Of a stretch of 64,000 nucleotides of DNA, positions 39,530-49,016 are shown piece by piece. Every line of letters begins with the position of its first letter. The first letter of the stretch is position 1. The stretch comes from an uncultured Verrucomicrobia subdivision 3 bacterium (GTDB lineage Bacteria; Verrucomicrobiota; Verrucomicrobiia; Limisphaerales; UBA11358), in the NCBI GenBank assembly GCA_903895255.1, contig CAITTG010000097.1, positions 62,001 to 126,000 on the forward strand, read 5' to 3'. The notes beneath the pieces were generated by a model. It saw nothing but the letters and a program-made list of their open reading frames with translations, was not told the DNA's origin and searched no databases. The position numbers were made by a program, and so were the translations under genes.

Positions 39530-40638
39530 CACGTCAAAGGTTTGATTTCCGCCGCCGGTTCAAGACTGGCGGGGGGGCGAACTTCCGATTTCTCCAGCCA
39601 GCGGCCCAGCAGGATGACGCAACCGATGGCCACCGCAAACGTGATAAAACCAAAATTGGTTTCCACGGCCTTGCCCGCGCTCTGCCCAAACATTTCCGCC
39701 ACCATGACGGTGAGACAGAGCCGCACCACATTGCCCAGGACCGCCAGCGGCATGGCCGCCGCCACCATGAGCAGGCGTTTCCACGGCGCCTTGAAACTCA
39801 CAAATCCATAAATAATCGTCAGCGCCAGCATGGCCACCAGGCTGTGAATCCCGCTGCACGCCGGCGCCACCTCATAGGCAAAGGTGTGCTGGGCATCAAA
39901 CAACTGCGTCCCCTGCCGGATGACATCCGGCGCCAGTCCCAGTTGCGCTATGGTGGCCACGATCGTGGCCACCATAATCCGCAGCGGCAGCGTGATCGGC
40001 GCGCCCAACTCGCCGAGCGGCACGCAAAACAACAGCAGAAAGTATGGGAAAAACATCGCCTTCAAAAAGCCCGGCCCCCACGCCAGCCCCATGATCCCGT
40101 AAAAACCCGTCAACATGCCAATCACCGAAAGCCGGGGTTGCTGGATGATGTAGCCCCCGAGATGCAGCAACAACCCCGCCGCCACCAGCCAGATGGCCGG
40201 CCACCACAATTCAATTTTCTGGGCCGCCAGGTCCTTGCGCTTCCACCACACCAGGATCATCACAATGAAGGGAATCATCATCCCATGCTGCTCGTCCACC
40301 GCCGGGGAACTGTAAACATTAAACATCCAGGTCGGCAGCGAGGAGGTCGCCAGCGTGGCGTACGTGGACATTCCCAGACATTCAAACAAGGCAAACCACA
40401 CCACAGTCAGCAGCAGGAAAAACCCCCGGTTGGGCAGCGACTGCCATTCCTCGCGGCAGCGAAACCACAGCACCGGCAGCGCCCCCAGAAAAGCCGCGCG
40501 GTAAACCAGCGCCGGCCAGTTTTCCGTGTGAAATTGGGAGCAATACAGGGCGGCGGCCAGCAATCCGAGATAGGCTAGTTCATGCGGCCATAAACCCTGA
40601 AACTGCCAGGGTGGTGTTTTTTCGTTTCCAACGGACAT
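39529..40638 (-). CDS. Exosortase (locus 2), catalytic His position replaced by Glu
   Basis: 369 residues with about nine or ten transmembrane helices. Cys261 (APACSGIHS) and Arg306 (GNVVRLCL) are in place. The expected histidine about 20 residues on is missing: the segment reads FGQSAGKAVETNFG, with Glu326 at that point. In the locus 1 exosortase the spacing Cys-Arg-His is 45 and 21; here it is 45 and 20 to the Glu. The gene heads the operon exosortase-epsI-sugar transferase, with a promoter just upstream. The protein may be an altered or inactive exosortase. Confidence 0.88.
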   Translation of the reverse strand: MSVGNEKTPPWQFQGLWPHELAYLGLLAAALYCSQFHTENWPALVYRAAFLGALPVLWFRCREEWQSLPNRGFFLLLTVVWFALFECLGMSTYATLATSSLPTWMFNVYSSPAVDEQHGMMIPFIVMILVWWKRKDLAAQKIELWWPAIWLVAAGLLLHLGGYIIQQPRLSVIGMLTGFYGIMGLAWGPGFLKAMFFPYFLLLFCVPLGELGAPITLPLRIMVATIVATIAQLGLAPDVIRQGTQLFDAQHTFAYEVAPACSGIHSLVAMLALTIIYGFVSFKAPWKRLLMVAAAMPLAVLGNVVRLCLTVMVAEMFGQSAGKAVETNFGFITFAVAIGCVILLGRWLEKSEVRPPASLEPAAEIKPLT

Positions 40639-40651
40639 AAATTCCAGTCTC

Positions 40652-40680
40652 TATATAGTCAAACCCGCAAACCCGCTCAA
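40652..40680 (-). promoter_or_regulatory. Promoter of exosortase operon 2
   Basis: On the minus strand TTGAGC (40680-40675), 17 bp, TATATA (40657-40652). The predicted start near 40645 leaves about 7 nt before ATG 40638. Confidence 0.5.
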
Positions 40681-40739
40681 ACAAAATCGCCCCGCCCCTT
40701 GGTGCAATCCGGCCCATCATTGCCCGCCAAAATCCCCGT

Positions 40740-40769
40740 TTCTTCACTCTTCATTCTGCCTTCTTCCTT
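40740..40769 (-). repeat. Short purine-rich repeat 3' of a stop codon, copy 2
   Basis: On the minus strand the core AAGGCAGAATGAAGAGTGAA differs from copy 1 at two positions. It starts within about 5 nt of the wecG stop and has the same orientation as copy 1. Confidence 0.4.
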
Positions 40770-40772
40770 CCC

Positions 40773-41543
40773 CTATGAGTCCAGCGCATACTTGTGCAGC
40801 CGGGACAATTGCCCCGCGATTTTCAGCACAAACAGCGGATTATTCTTCAAATAACGCCGCGCCAGCCGCCGCGGCTCCTGGCACAACCGGTAAAACCATT
40901 CCAAACCGCTCCGCTGCATCCAGCGGGGCGACTGTTTGACCCGTCCGCTGTGAAAATCAAAGGCCGCCCCCACCCCCACCATCAGCGTCACATCCAGCCG
41001 GGGCAGGTACTCCACCATGAATTTCTCCTGCTTCGGCGTGCTCAACCCCACCCACAAAATATCCGGCCGCGCCGCCTGCACCGTTTGCTGCAACGCCAGA
41101 TCCTCCGCCGGCGTCAACGGGCGGAACGGCGGGGTGTAACACCCGGCCACCGTCAGCCGGGGATACCGCGCGACCAGCCGGTCCCGCAATGCCTCCGCCA
41201 CCCCGGGTGCCCCCCCGTAGAAAAAATGCCGGCAACCGCTGGTTTCGCTCCACCGGCAGATTTCCAGCATCAAATCCGGTCCGTAAACCCGGCTCATGGC
41301 CCGGTGCCCGTTCAATTTGCCCAGCCAGACCATCGGCATCCCGTCCGGGGTGCACAGAAAAGCGCGGTTCAAAATGCGCCGAAAGGCCGGGTCCGCCTGC
41401 GCCTCCATCACGCCATGCACTCCCGTCACGCAAATGTAACCTTTGCGCCGCTCCCGCACCGCCGCCGCCATTTCTTCAACGGCGCTGGCGAGATTCAGGC
41501 AATGGACTCCCACGCCCAGAACATTAACCCGTTCGGTTGCCAT
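40773..41543 (-). CDS. WecG/TagA/CpsF-family glycosyltransferase
   Basis: 256 residues from ATG 41543 (MATERVNVLGVGV); readings starting upstream add unlike sequence. The family features are clear: NVLGVGVHCLNLASAVEEM, TPDGMPMVW, the GGAPGVAE segment and VGLSTPKQEKFM. These GT26 enzymes add an N-acetylmannosaminuronic acid-type sugar to the lipid-linked primer. It is read towards the exosortase operon but separated from it by 134 bp with a promoter. Confidence 0.92.
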   Translation of the reverse strand: MATERVNVLGVGVHCLNLASAVEEMAAAVRERRKGYICVTGVHGVMEAQADPAFRRILNRAFLCTPDGMPMVWLGKLNGHRAMSRVYGPDLMLEICRWSETSGCRHFFYGGAPGVAEALRDRLVARYPRLTVAGCYTPPFRPLTPAEDLALQQTVQAARPDILWVGLSTPKQEKFMVEYLPRLDVTLMVGVGAAFDFHSGRVKQSPRWMQRSGLEWFYRLCQEPRRLARRYLKNNPLFVLKIAGQLSRLHKYALDS

Positions 41544-41695
41544 GCTGGTGATGCCCAATTTACGATAAAATTCCCAAAACACCAGCCTTCTCCTCCTTCC
41601 CCCGCACAAAATGACCTGCCCCAAAAGGCGGTGAAAAAGCCTTCCCTGTTCCGCGCCAATCCGCCACAGTATCTCTCCGCTGATCCCGCGCGGCC

Positions 41696-42952
41696 ATGAA
41701 ACTGCTTGTATTTGCCCATACCCCGCCGCCACACCATGGCCAGAGCTACATGGTGGAGCTCATGCTGCAAAACTTCGGCGGCGACCACCGCGCCCGTCCC
41801 GGCCCCCCCGGCGCCCGCTCCCCGGCCGCTGATTCCGGGCGTCATGGCATCGAATGCTACCACGTAAACGCCCGATTTTCCCGCTCTTTCGAGGATATTG
41901 GCGAATTTCAGGGCACCAAACTCCTCCTCATCCTCTGGTACTGCCTCGCCGCCATCTGGTGCCGGTTCCGTTACGGCGTCACAGATTTCTACTATGTGCC
42001 CGCGCCGGGCAAGCGCGTTGCCGTATACCGGGACTGGCTGGTGCTGTGCCTGTGCCGGCCGTTTTTCAAACGCCTGATTCTGCACTGGCATGCGGCCGGC
42101 CTGGCCAAGTGGCTGGAAACCTGCGTGCAAATGCGCACCCGCTCCCTGACGTATCACTGGTTTAAACATGCGGATTTGAGCATCGTCATTTCCAACTACA
42201 ACCTGGCGGATGCCGAGAAGCTGCGGGCGAAAACCGTGCGGGTGGTCGGCAATGGCATTCCCGATCCCTGCCCGGATTATGCCACCCGGGTGCTGCCCCG
42301 CCGCCACGCCCGGCTGGCGGTGCGGCGGCAGTTGCTCGCCCAACGGGAGCCCGACCCGGAGGATTTAACGCTAGCCGGGGCGGATCCGCACATTTTGCAG
42401 GTGCTGTTCATTGCCCATTGCAGCGCGGAAAAAGGCGTCTTTGCGGCCGCGCACGGCGTGCGGCTGGCCAACGCCGCCCTTGCCGCCGAGAACTGCCCGG
42501 TTCGTTTGAAACTCTCCGCCGCCGGCAGCTTCGTCACCCATGCCGAACAGGCCGAATTTGAGCGCCTGCAGGCCTTGCCTGAATTTGCCGGCACCCTCCA
42601 GCATCTGGGGTTTGTGAGTGGCGCGGAAAAAGACCGCGCGCTGCGCGAGGCGGATTTGTTTTGCTTTCCCACGGTCTACCTGGGCGAGAACCAGCCCGTC
42701 AACCTGATCGAAGCCATGGCCTACGGCCTGCCCATCCTCACCACCCGCTGGCGTTCGCTGCCGGAAATGTTCCCGGCGGATTATCCCGGACTCGTGGATG
42801 ACCAGGACCCGGAGAAGATCGCTGCCGTGCTGCACCAACTCAAGCTGCTCGGGGATGGCCGGGAGTTGCGCGAACATTTCACCAGCCATTTCACGTTGGA
42901 ACACCATCTCAAAAACCTGGCCGCCGCCATGCGCGGTTTGGAAAAAGCCTGA
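41696..42952 (+). CDS. Glycosyltransferase, GT4-like
   Basis: 418 residues, GT-B fold. The C-terminal donor-binding part has VLFIAHCSAEKGVFAA and the ENQPVNLIEAMAYGLPILTT region typical of GT4. It is the only glycosyltransferase of this region on the plus strand and starts 152 bp from the divergent wecG. It probably adds one sugar of the surface polysaccharide; donor and acceptor are unknown. Confidence 0.87.
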   Translation: MKLLVFAHTPPPHHGQSYMVELMLQNFGGDHRARPGPPGARSPAADSGRHGIECYHVNARFSRSFEDIGEFQGTKLLLILWYCLAAIWCRFRYGVTDFYYVPAPGKRVAVYRDWLVLCLCRPFFKRLILHWHAAGLAKWLETCVQMRTRSLTYHWFKHADLSIVISNYNLADAEKLRAKTVRVVGNGIPDPCPDYATRVLPRRHARLAVRRQLLAQREPDPEDLTLAGADPHILQVLFIAHCSAEKGVFAAAHGVRLANAALAAENCPVRLKLSAAGSFVTHAEQAEFERLQALPEFAGTLQHLGFVSGAEKDRALREADLFCFPTVYLGENQPVNLIEAMAYGLPILTTRWRSLPEMFPADYPGLVDDQDPEKIAAVLHQLKLLGDGRELREHFTSHFTLEHHLKNLAAAMRGLEKA

Positions 42953-42981
42953 GTCCGACCGCCACCGTGGGCCGCCGCGCC

Positions 42982-44118
42982 CTAATTAAACCGTCCCCAT
43001 ATCTGGCCATAGGCGGCAACCAACCCCGACAGATCATTGGCTGGCGTTTTTAACTCCATTTGGATTCTAACCAGTAGTTCCGGACTGGTCAGTGAATTTT
43101 TTTCCCAGAGCAGCAGCGGCAGCGTGACCAGCAGGCGTTCGCGCGGATAGCGCCCGCTGGCCAGGCCGCCGGGGCCGAACGCCCGCAAGTTCACCAAACG
43201 GTTGCGCAGGCTGGCGGTTTCCGGACACTTGTTGGCCCGGCTAAGGGCATAATCGCGGGCGGTGGCGAATGGCTGGCCGAGGCGGCGGCTTTCCAGCCAG
43301 AGCCAGAGTTTTTCACCGAGCGCGGCGAGCTCCTGATGGCGCGTCATCAGCCCGGCCTGGCTCGCACTGGAGCGGAGGGGGTGCAGTTTGAATTCCACGC
43401 CCAGGGCGTGCTGGGGGAGGAGCGCGGCGGCCCAAGGCAGGGCGGTGAGCTCCAGTTGTTCCAGCCGCCGCTGGCGTTCCTGGCAGCTCCAGTGGTATTG
43501 GCCGTGGGCGGCGAGGAGGACATCCCCGAAGGCGAGCTGGGCCTTGGCGAGGTTGCGACCCACGAAATCCGCGTCGTCGGTGGTGAATTCGGGCTTCGCC
43601 AGGCGGGCCTTGGCAAAGAGCAAACCGGAGCAGCGGTTCATCAGGAGGCGGGTGGCCTCGTGCAGGGGGATCTGCGCGGCGTCCCGGTGCGGTTCACAAC
43701 CCACCAGCAGGGCGTCGTCGCCGGCGAACCAGCGGTGGCCCATCACCAGATCGTAATAAAACATGCTGGGCGGGCTGTTTCGCAATTTCTCCAGGGTGAG
43801 TACTTTGAATTCCACCTCCAGCCCGGCGGCCGGCGACAGGGATTCGCCCAGTTCGTGCAACGGCTGGCGAAACTGGCGCTCCGCCAGCACGGCCTGGCCG
43901 CGCACGAACACATAAAATTCCAGATCGTTATACGGTTGATCCCCGGCGGCGGTGCGCAACACCCCGCCCTCGCCCCGGCCATAACCACCCCCGAGCAACA
44001 AGCCCTCCAGGCGGTCAGCGGGGATGAGCCGGCGCACCCCCGCGAGCACCTGTTGGCAGGTGTTTTGCAGGCGGGCCTCCAGCTCGGGGCTGCCATCCTG
44101 GGTGAAGCGCAAATTCAT
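42982..44118 (-). CDS. Nucleotidyltransferase-fold protein of the polysaccharide operon
   Basis: 378 residues from ATG 44118 (MNLRFTQDGSPEL), coupled to the upstream glycosyltransferase by an ATGA overlap. An early motif LLLGGGYGRGEGGVL, then NDLEFYVF, fits the GG-x-G-R-G-E ... D-x-E pattern of pol-beta-type nucleotidyltransferases; the remainder is helical. It may nucleotidylate a sugar or a protein, but its target is unknown. It is the last gene of the seven-gene operon. Confidence 0.6.
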   Translation of the reverse strand: MNLRFTQDGSPELEARLQNTCQQVLAGVRRLIPADRLEGLLLGGGYGRGEGGVLRTAAGDQPYNDLEFYVFVRGQAVLAERQFRQPLHELGESLSPAAGLEVEFKVLTLEKLRNSPPSMFYYDLVMGHRWFAGDDALLVGCEPHRDAAQIPLHEATRLLMNRCSGLLFAKARLAKPEFTTDDADFVGRNLAKAQLAFGDVLLAAHGQYHWSCQERQRRLEQLELTALPWAAALLPQHALGVEFKLHPLRSSASQAGLMTRHQELAALGEKLWLWLESRRLGQPFATARDYALSRANKCPETASLRNRLVNLRAFGPGGLASGRYPRERLLVTLPLLLWEKNSLTSPELLVRIQMELKTPANDLSGLVAAYGQIWGRFN

Positions 44119-45380
44119 GGCTCGTTGTAGAGCGGCAGCGGCACCGGCTGCCACTGGGCAATGGTCTCCTGCAAATAGGCTTCGATCTGGTCCACAATCA
44201 CCGGCAGCGAGTAACGGGAGATTTCCGCCCTGGCGGTGGTGGCCAGGCGGCGGGCCAGGGCCGGGTCGCCCGCCAGGGTGCGGATGCGCGCCGCCAGTTC
44301 GACCGCATCGCCCGCCGGGTAGGTCAGCGCATTTTCGCCGTCGCGAAATATCTCGATGCTTCCGCCCGTGGTCGTGCCGATGACCGGCAGGCCGCTCGCC
44401 ATGGCTTCCAGCGGCGTAAGAGCAAAGGGTTCCGCCCATTCGGAAGTGAACAGCAATGCGTCGTGGCGTTGGTACATGGCGGCCATCTCCGCCATGCCGG
44501 CGCTGGTGAAGGTCACCGGCAGGGCATGTTCCTGAACGTATTGCTTTAATTGGGCCACATAGGGGGCGTCGCCGTTGCCGCAGATGGTGAGTTCCACCGG
44601 CACCCCGCCCTTGAGTTCCCGCATGGCCCGCAAGGCCGTCATCACCCCTTTGTCCTCCACCACGCGGCCCACGTACAATAGTTTGCGCACGGGATGATCC
44701 AGCGCGGGCGGTTCCCCGCGAAAGCGTTCAATGTTGACGTGGCAATGAATCACCTGGCCGTGCGCCACCGGGAATCCCGCGCGGGCCGTGAGGTCGCGCA
44801 GGGCGGCGCTGCAAAAAAAGATGCGGGGAAACCGCGCATGCCGGATCGGATTGGTCGGTGCGCGCCGGTCCCAATCCGCGCGGCGGCCGGTGAGCGACCA
44901 AAAAGCCCGGCGGACCCGCGCCGGCAGCGACGCATCCGGGCGGTTCCACCATTGCAACCACACGTCCGCGTTCATGCTCCGGGCAATCCAGTGATCGCAA
45001 AGGTCGTAGCACACCGGCACGCCCAGGCGCATGAGGGTGAGCACCAACGATTTCGAAAGCCCGCCCATGGCACTGACCAGGACCACGTCCGGTTTGACCC
45101 GTTTGATGGCCGAGCAAAGGCGGTCGTGATTGTGAAATTCCAGTTCGCGCAACTCGCCGATGGCCAGCCAGGGATGACCGAAAAAGCCATGAATCTTCAA
45201 CGAGCGCTCGGTGCCTGGATCCTCCGGCTGGCCGATGGCCGCCGGGATTTGATGGTCCGAGGTCAGCACCTCCACCGTGTGCCCGCGCTGGCGCAGCATC
45301 CGGTTGATTTCCAGGCAGCGCAATTCGTAGCCGCCAATATGATGCGGCGGGTACAGGCAGATGAGGCTCAGAATTTTCAT
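44115..45380 (-). CDS. Glycosyltransferase family 4 protein
   Basis: 421 residues, GT-B fold. It opens MKILSLICLYPPHHIGGYELRC, has LLYVGRVVEDKGVMTALRAM and the donor site FTSEWAEPFALTPLEAMASGLPVIGT. It is probably cytoplasmic or membrane-peripheral and adds a sugar to the lipid-linked repeat. It overlaps both neighbours by 4 bp. Confidence 0.92.
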   Translation of the reverse strand: MKILSLICLYPPHHIGGYELRCLEINRMLRQRGHTVEVLTSDHQIPAAIGQPEDPGTERSLKIHGFFGHPWLAIGELRELEFHNHDRLCSAIKRVKPDVVLVSAMGGLSKSLVLTLMRLGVPVCYDLCDHWIARSMNADVWLQWWNRPDASLPARVRRAFWSLTGRRADWDRRAPTNPIRHARFPRIFFCSAALRDLTARAGFPVAHGQVIHCHVNIERFRGEPPALDHPVRKLLYVGRVVEDKGVMTALRAMRELKGGVPVELTICGNGDAPYVAQLKQYVQEHALPVTFTSAGMAEMAAMYQRHDALLFTSEWAEPFALTPLEAMASGLPVIGTTTGGSIEIFRDGENALTYPAGDAVELAARIRTLAGDPALARRLATTARAEISRYSLPVIVDQIEAYLQETIAQWQPVPLPLYNEP

Positions 45381-46252
45381 GAAAGCGCGATCCGGGCTTC
45401 CTGTCGTCCCTGGCGAAACCCGGCCAGTTTGCCCCGGCGCTGCTGCCAGCGGATGCCCATGGCATGTGGCAGTCCGGCCAGCCGCTGCTCGCGGAGGCAG
45501 AATTTAAAATCGTGCCGCACATCGCTGAGCCAGCCCAGCAGCACGGTGCGCGGCCAGTTGAAGTCGCTGTCCGCGCCCGTCCAGGCCTTGCCGATGGCGC
45601 GGGCGTCACCGAAACTCCGTTTGTAGCTCTGCTCCGGCGTATAATTGTGCGAGTGCATGGCCACGGACTCCGCCACATACGCCACCTCGTAACCCTGCGC
45701 CCGGCACCAGCGCGTGTACTCGTCGTCCTCCGCGTACTGCAAATCCTCGCGGAAACCCCGCTGGCTCCAGACATCCCGGCGCAGCCCGCTGCTGACCATG
45801 CTGAAAAAATGGTCCCATTTCGCCGATTCCCGTTGCGGGCCAAAGCAACGGTCGTAGTCATTGGCAAACACTGCCTGGCAGTCCGGGCGCGGAATCTGCC
45901 GGCCAAAACAGGCCGCCACACGGGGATTTTGCAGGGCGGCAACCAGCGGCCGCAGCCAGCCCGGTCCCTGCGGGGTGGCGTCCGCGTTCAGGAAAATGCC
46001 AAATTCCGCCTGCGCCAGACGCATGCCCTGGTTCATCACCCGGCTGGGATTATATTCCTGGGGGGTGATCTGCACGAAGTGCGCCGGGCGCGCCGCGCGG
46101 ATCAGCTCCTGCGAACCGTCCCGGGAACCCGAGTCGATCACGATCAGCTCCCAGTTTTTATACTCCTGCGCCGCCAGTGCCGGCAGCGTGCCCTTCAGGG
46201 CCCAGGCCTCGTTGTAGGAGCGCATGATGATGCTCACGCGGGGATCGCTCAT
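45377..46252 (-). CDS. Glycosyltransferase family 2 protein
   Basis: 291 residues with a GT-A fold: VSIIMRSYNEAWALKGTLPAL, VIDSGSRDGS and the metal-binding NADATP (DxD-like). It continues with EDDEYTRWCRAQGY, the acceptor-side EDD motif. It adds one sugar in polysaccharide assembly. It overlaps the glycosyltransferase genes on both sides by 4 bp. Confidence 0.92.
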   Translation of the reverse strand: MSDPRVSIIMRSYNEAWALKGTLPALAAQEYKNWELIVIDSGSRDGSQELIRAARPAHFVQITPQEYNPSRVMNQGMRLAQAEFGIFLNADATPQGPGWLRPLVAALQNPRVAACFGRQIPRPDCQAVFANDYDRCFGPQRESAKWDHFFSMVSSGLRRDVWSQRGFREDLQYAEDDEYTRWCRAQGYEVAYVAESVAMHSHNYTPEQSYKRSFGDARAIGKAWTGADSDFNWPRTVLLGWLSDVRHDFKFCLREQRLAGLPHAMGIRWQQRRGKLAGFRQGRQEARIALS

Positions 46253-47427
46253 GGCACCGCCCCCTCCGTCCGCGAATGAAAATTAATGACCGCCTGGGCC
46301 AGGTCGTTCGCCACCTTGGTGGTGGCGTAGAGGGCAAGCGCACGCGCGCGCAACCGCCGGCCCAGCTCCCCGGCGGCCGCCGGATCGTCCAGCAGCGCGC
46401 GCGCATGGTCCGACAGTTCACCCGCGGTTTCCCCAATCAAGACCGTGTCGCCCAGGTCCAGTCCCTCCGCCCCGATGGGCGTGGTCACCACCGCGCGCCC
46501 CAGCGCCGCCGCCTCCAAAATCCGTGTGCGTGTGCCCGACGCAATCCGCAGCGGCAGCAGCACAAACAAGCTCTCCGCCAGCGCCTGCTCAATGGAATCC
46601 ACCGGGCCGACCAGCTCCACGCGATCCGTCCCGCGCGCCCGGAGGCGCTTGGCGAAGGCCGCCGGGGGATTTTTGCCTGCCACGCGAATTTTTACGTCGT
46701 GCCGTTTTAAATCGGCCTCCAGCCGGGGCAGCACCTCGTCCACCAGAAACTGGAAACCGTCCACGTTCGCCGAGGAATCTAGGCTGCCGAAAAAGAGGAT
46801 CACGCGCTGGCGCGGGGGATTCAATTCGCGCGCCGGCGGCATGATATTGGGGAGCAGCGCGAATTTTCCCGGCGCGGAACCGGGTGTCGCGGCGTGGCTC
46901 ACGCCGTGCATTTCCGCAGCGTTGGTGAACAGAAACAGCCAGGGCTGGCGGAACAATTGCCGCTCGAAATATTCCAGCTTCCATTTCTCAAACAGGAACC
47001 AGCGCTTCTTAAATGACCGGTGCGCCGCCCACGTGAGGGCCACCAGGCGGGAGGACACCATGTCCACATCCACCACAATTGTCAGGCTGGGCAGCGCGCG
47101 CTCCAGGCGCACCAGCAATTCCCAAGCCACGGTGAACCGGGCAAAGACAACCTGGAACTGGCCGTCGCGCACGATTTGCACCAGCCGGTCCTGATCTGCC
47201 GCGGCAAACGCCGGCGCCGCGCCGGGGCGGGGAAACGGCGGCGGTTGCGTGGGCAGCACCGCCAGCGGCTGGAAGTGGCCGCCCGCCGCCGGAGGCTGGC
47301 CCAGCAGCACCAGGCCCACTTCAAACCGCTCGCCCAACGCCCACCACAGAAAACGGCTGCGGTTTTTATCCCCGCCCGCCACGTCTTCAAAGGCCGTGTC
47401 CAGATATAACACCCGCAGGCGTTTCAT
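46249..47427 (-). CDS. Glycosyltransferase, GT4-like
   Basis: 392 residues from ATG 47427 (MKRLRVLYLDTAFEDVAGGD), coupled to the flippase stop by ATGA; a longer upstream reading shadows the flippase. It has FFGSLDSSANVDGFQFLVDEVLP and the donor-site stretch GTRTRILEAAALGRAVVTTPIGAEGL. GT-B fold. Specificity unknown. Confidence 0.88.
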   Translation of the reverse strand: MKRLRVLYLDTAFEDVAGGDKNRSRFLWWALGERFEVGLVLLGQPPAAGGHFQPLAVLPTQPPPFPRPGAAPAFAAADQDRLVQIVRDGQFQVVFARFTVAWELLVRLERALPSLTIVVDVDMVSSRLVALTWAAHRSFKKRWFLFEKWKLEYFERQLFRQPWLFLFTNAAEMHGVSHAATPGSAPGKFALLPNIMPPARELNPPRQRVILFFGSLDSSANVDGFQFLVDEVLPRLEADLKRHDVKIRVAGKNPPAAFAKRLRARGTDRVELVGPVDSIEQALAESLFVLLPLRIASGTRTRILEAAALGRAVVTTPIGAEGLDLGDTVLIGETAGELSDHARALLDDPAAAGELGRRLRARALALYATTKVANDLAQAVINFHSRTEGAVP

Positions 47428-49016
47428 CGGGCCGACCCTTTCCCTTGCCGGCCAAATTTGCGGCCGATTTTGGCGCCAAAGCTGGCGCGTTCCCCGGGGC
47501 TGAGCGCCAGGCGCCACAGGCAACCAAGGCCGAAGGCCACCACGAAACTACTCTCCACAATCACGCGGAAGGTGTTGCTGCCGCTCGCCCAGAAGGGCTG
47601 GAACCGCACCGCCGCGGCCACCAGCGCCATGGGGATGCTCGCCAGCCAGGTTTTGGCGATCACCTGCGCAAAGAGTTCCCGCCGGCCCATGCCGGCCTCT
47701 TTCGCCGCCCAGCCCCAGATGAAACCCCAGCCATAAATGAACGTGGGAATCACCGAGCCGAGGGCCACGCCCAGAATCCCCCAGTCCACGCCGAAGGCAT
47801 GTTTAAACCACCAGGTCAGCGCGATGCTCAACACCAGGTTGAACGCGGCCTCGATCACGCCCTGCTGCATCATCTTCTTTTCCTGACCGGCCATCATGAA
47901 CATGTTTTTGAACACCTCATGCGTGAGCACCAGGGAATAATACCAGAACAGCAGCAACTCGCCGGCGCCGAGCATCGGCCCGGTCACCACCTTCACCCCG
48001 GTCAGCATGCGGATGACCCCGTCCATGTACGCGGCGGTGATAATATACAAGGGCGTGGCCGCCAGCACGCTGAAGCGCATGCCGTTTAGCATCATGTGCC
48101 GCAGGGCGGCGGTGTCGCCCTTCGCGTGCAGGTGCGCCGCCGTGGGCGAGAGCACATCCGCAATCTGGCGGGTCAGAATCGAAAACATCTCCCCCACCTT
48201 GCTGCCCGCCTGGTACGGCGTGATGGCGGCCACGCCCAGGATGGTGCTGATCACCGGCTGGTCGGTCTTGTTGCGCAGCACATTGCTCAGGCTGTTGGTG
48301 TACGCATAAATACTGAACTTGCCCGTGTCGAACATGGTCTTGCGCGAAAACAACCGCGGCCGGATGCGCACGCCGGGCATGTAGTCCAGCGCCAGTTTGG
48401 CCGCGTAAATATTCGGCAGCAGCAGGCTGAGCAGCGAAAGCACCACCAGTGTCATGAAACTCAATTTGAAATACACCACGCACGCCACCGCGAAAAAATT
48501 CACCACCGTCGCCGTGATGCTGATGTTGTTGGCCGTGGCAATCCGCTGCTGGCCCTGCAACACCTGCGGGAAGATGCCGAAGGGAAAGGCCAGGCCGATG
48601 CCCGCCAGGAAGACCATCATGATGTGCCGGTAATATTCCCGGTGCAGCGCGCTCACCTTGAACAGGTCGATCAACGGGCCGGACGCCACCACCCCGAGCG
48701 TGACCGCCACCGCCGCCATGATGAAGTAAAAATAAAAAATCGTGCTCAACACCCGGCTCATCTCCGCCCAGTCCTCCCGGACCGACAGTTCGGCCACCCG
48801 TTTCTGCGCGGAATAGCCAAACCCGAAATCCAGCAGAATCCCGTAACCAAACACCGCCCACAGCAGCGACCAGAAGCCGAATTGCTCCGGCACCACGCTC
48901 AGGGTCTGGTAGAGCATTCGGAATGTGACCAGCCCCAGCCCCATGCGGATGAAAATCCGCACGTAGCCGGTGAGGGCGTTCTTCACCACCCGCTGGTTCA
49001 TTTGGTCGTTGCTCAT
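47424..49016 (-). CDS. Polysaccharide flippase (Wzx-like, MATE/MOP superfamily)
   Basis: 530 residues from ATG 49016 (MSNDQMNQRVVKNALTGY), about 14 transmembrane helices. The N-terminal pattern ALTGYVRIFIRMGLGLVTFRMLYQTL is typical for Wzx-type exporters. It would turn lipid-linked repeats to the periplasmic side. It is central in the glycosyltransferase operon, with 4-bp overlaps on both sides. No Wzy polymerase is obvious nearby. Confidence 0.88.
   Translation of the reverse strand: MSNDQMNQRVVKNALTGYVRIFIRMGLGLVTFRMLYQTLSVVPEQFGFWSLLWAVFGYGILLDFGFGYSAQKRVAELSVREDWAEMSRVLSTIFYFYFIMAAVAVTLGVVASGPLIDLFKVSALHREYYRHIMMVFLAGIGLAFPFGIFPQVLQGQQRIATANNISITATVVNFFAVACVVYFKLSFMTLVVLSLLSLLLPNIYAAKLALDYMPGVRIRPRLFSRKTMFDTGKFSIYAYTNSLSNVLRNKTDQPVISTILGVAAITPYQAGSKVGEMFSILTRQIADVLSPTAAHLHAKGDTAALRHMMLNGMRFSVLAATPLYIITAAYMDGVIRMLTGVKVVTGPMLGAGELLLFWYYSLVLTHEVFKNMFMMAGQEKKMMQQGVIEAAFNLVLSIALTWWFKHAFGVDWGILGVALGSVIPTFIYGWGFIWGWAAKEAGMGRRELFAQVIAKTWLASIPMALVAAAVRFQPFWASGSNTFRVIVESSFVVAFGLGCLWRLALSPGERASFGAKIGRKFGRQGKGSAR

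Noticed and set aside
44124-44150. TTGTAG followed by an imperfect palindrome at the end of a glycosyltransferase gene
   Set aside because: The stem is only 6 bp with a long loop and lies in ordinary coding sequence; likely chance.
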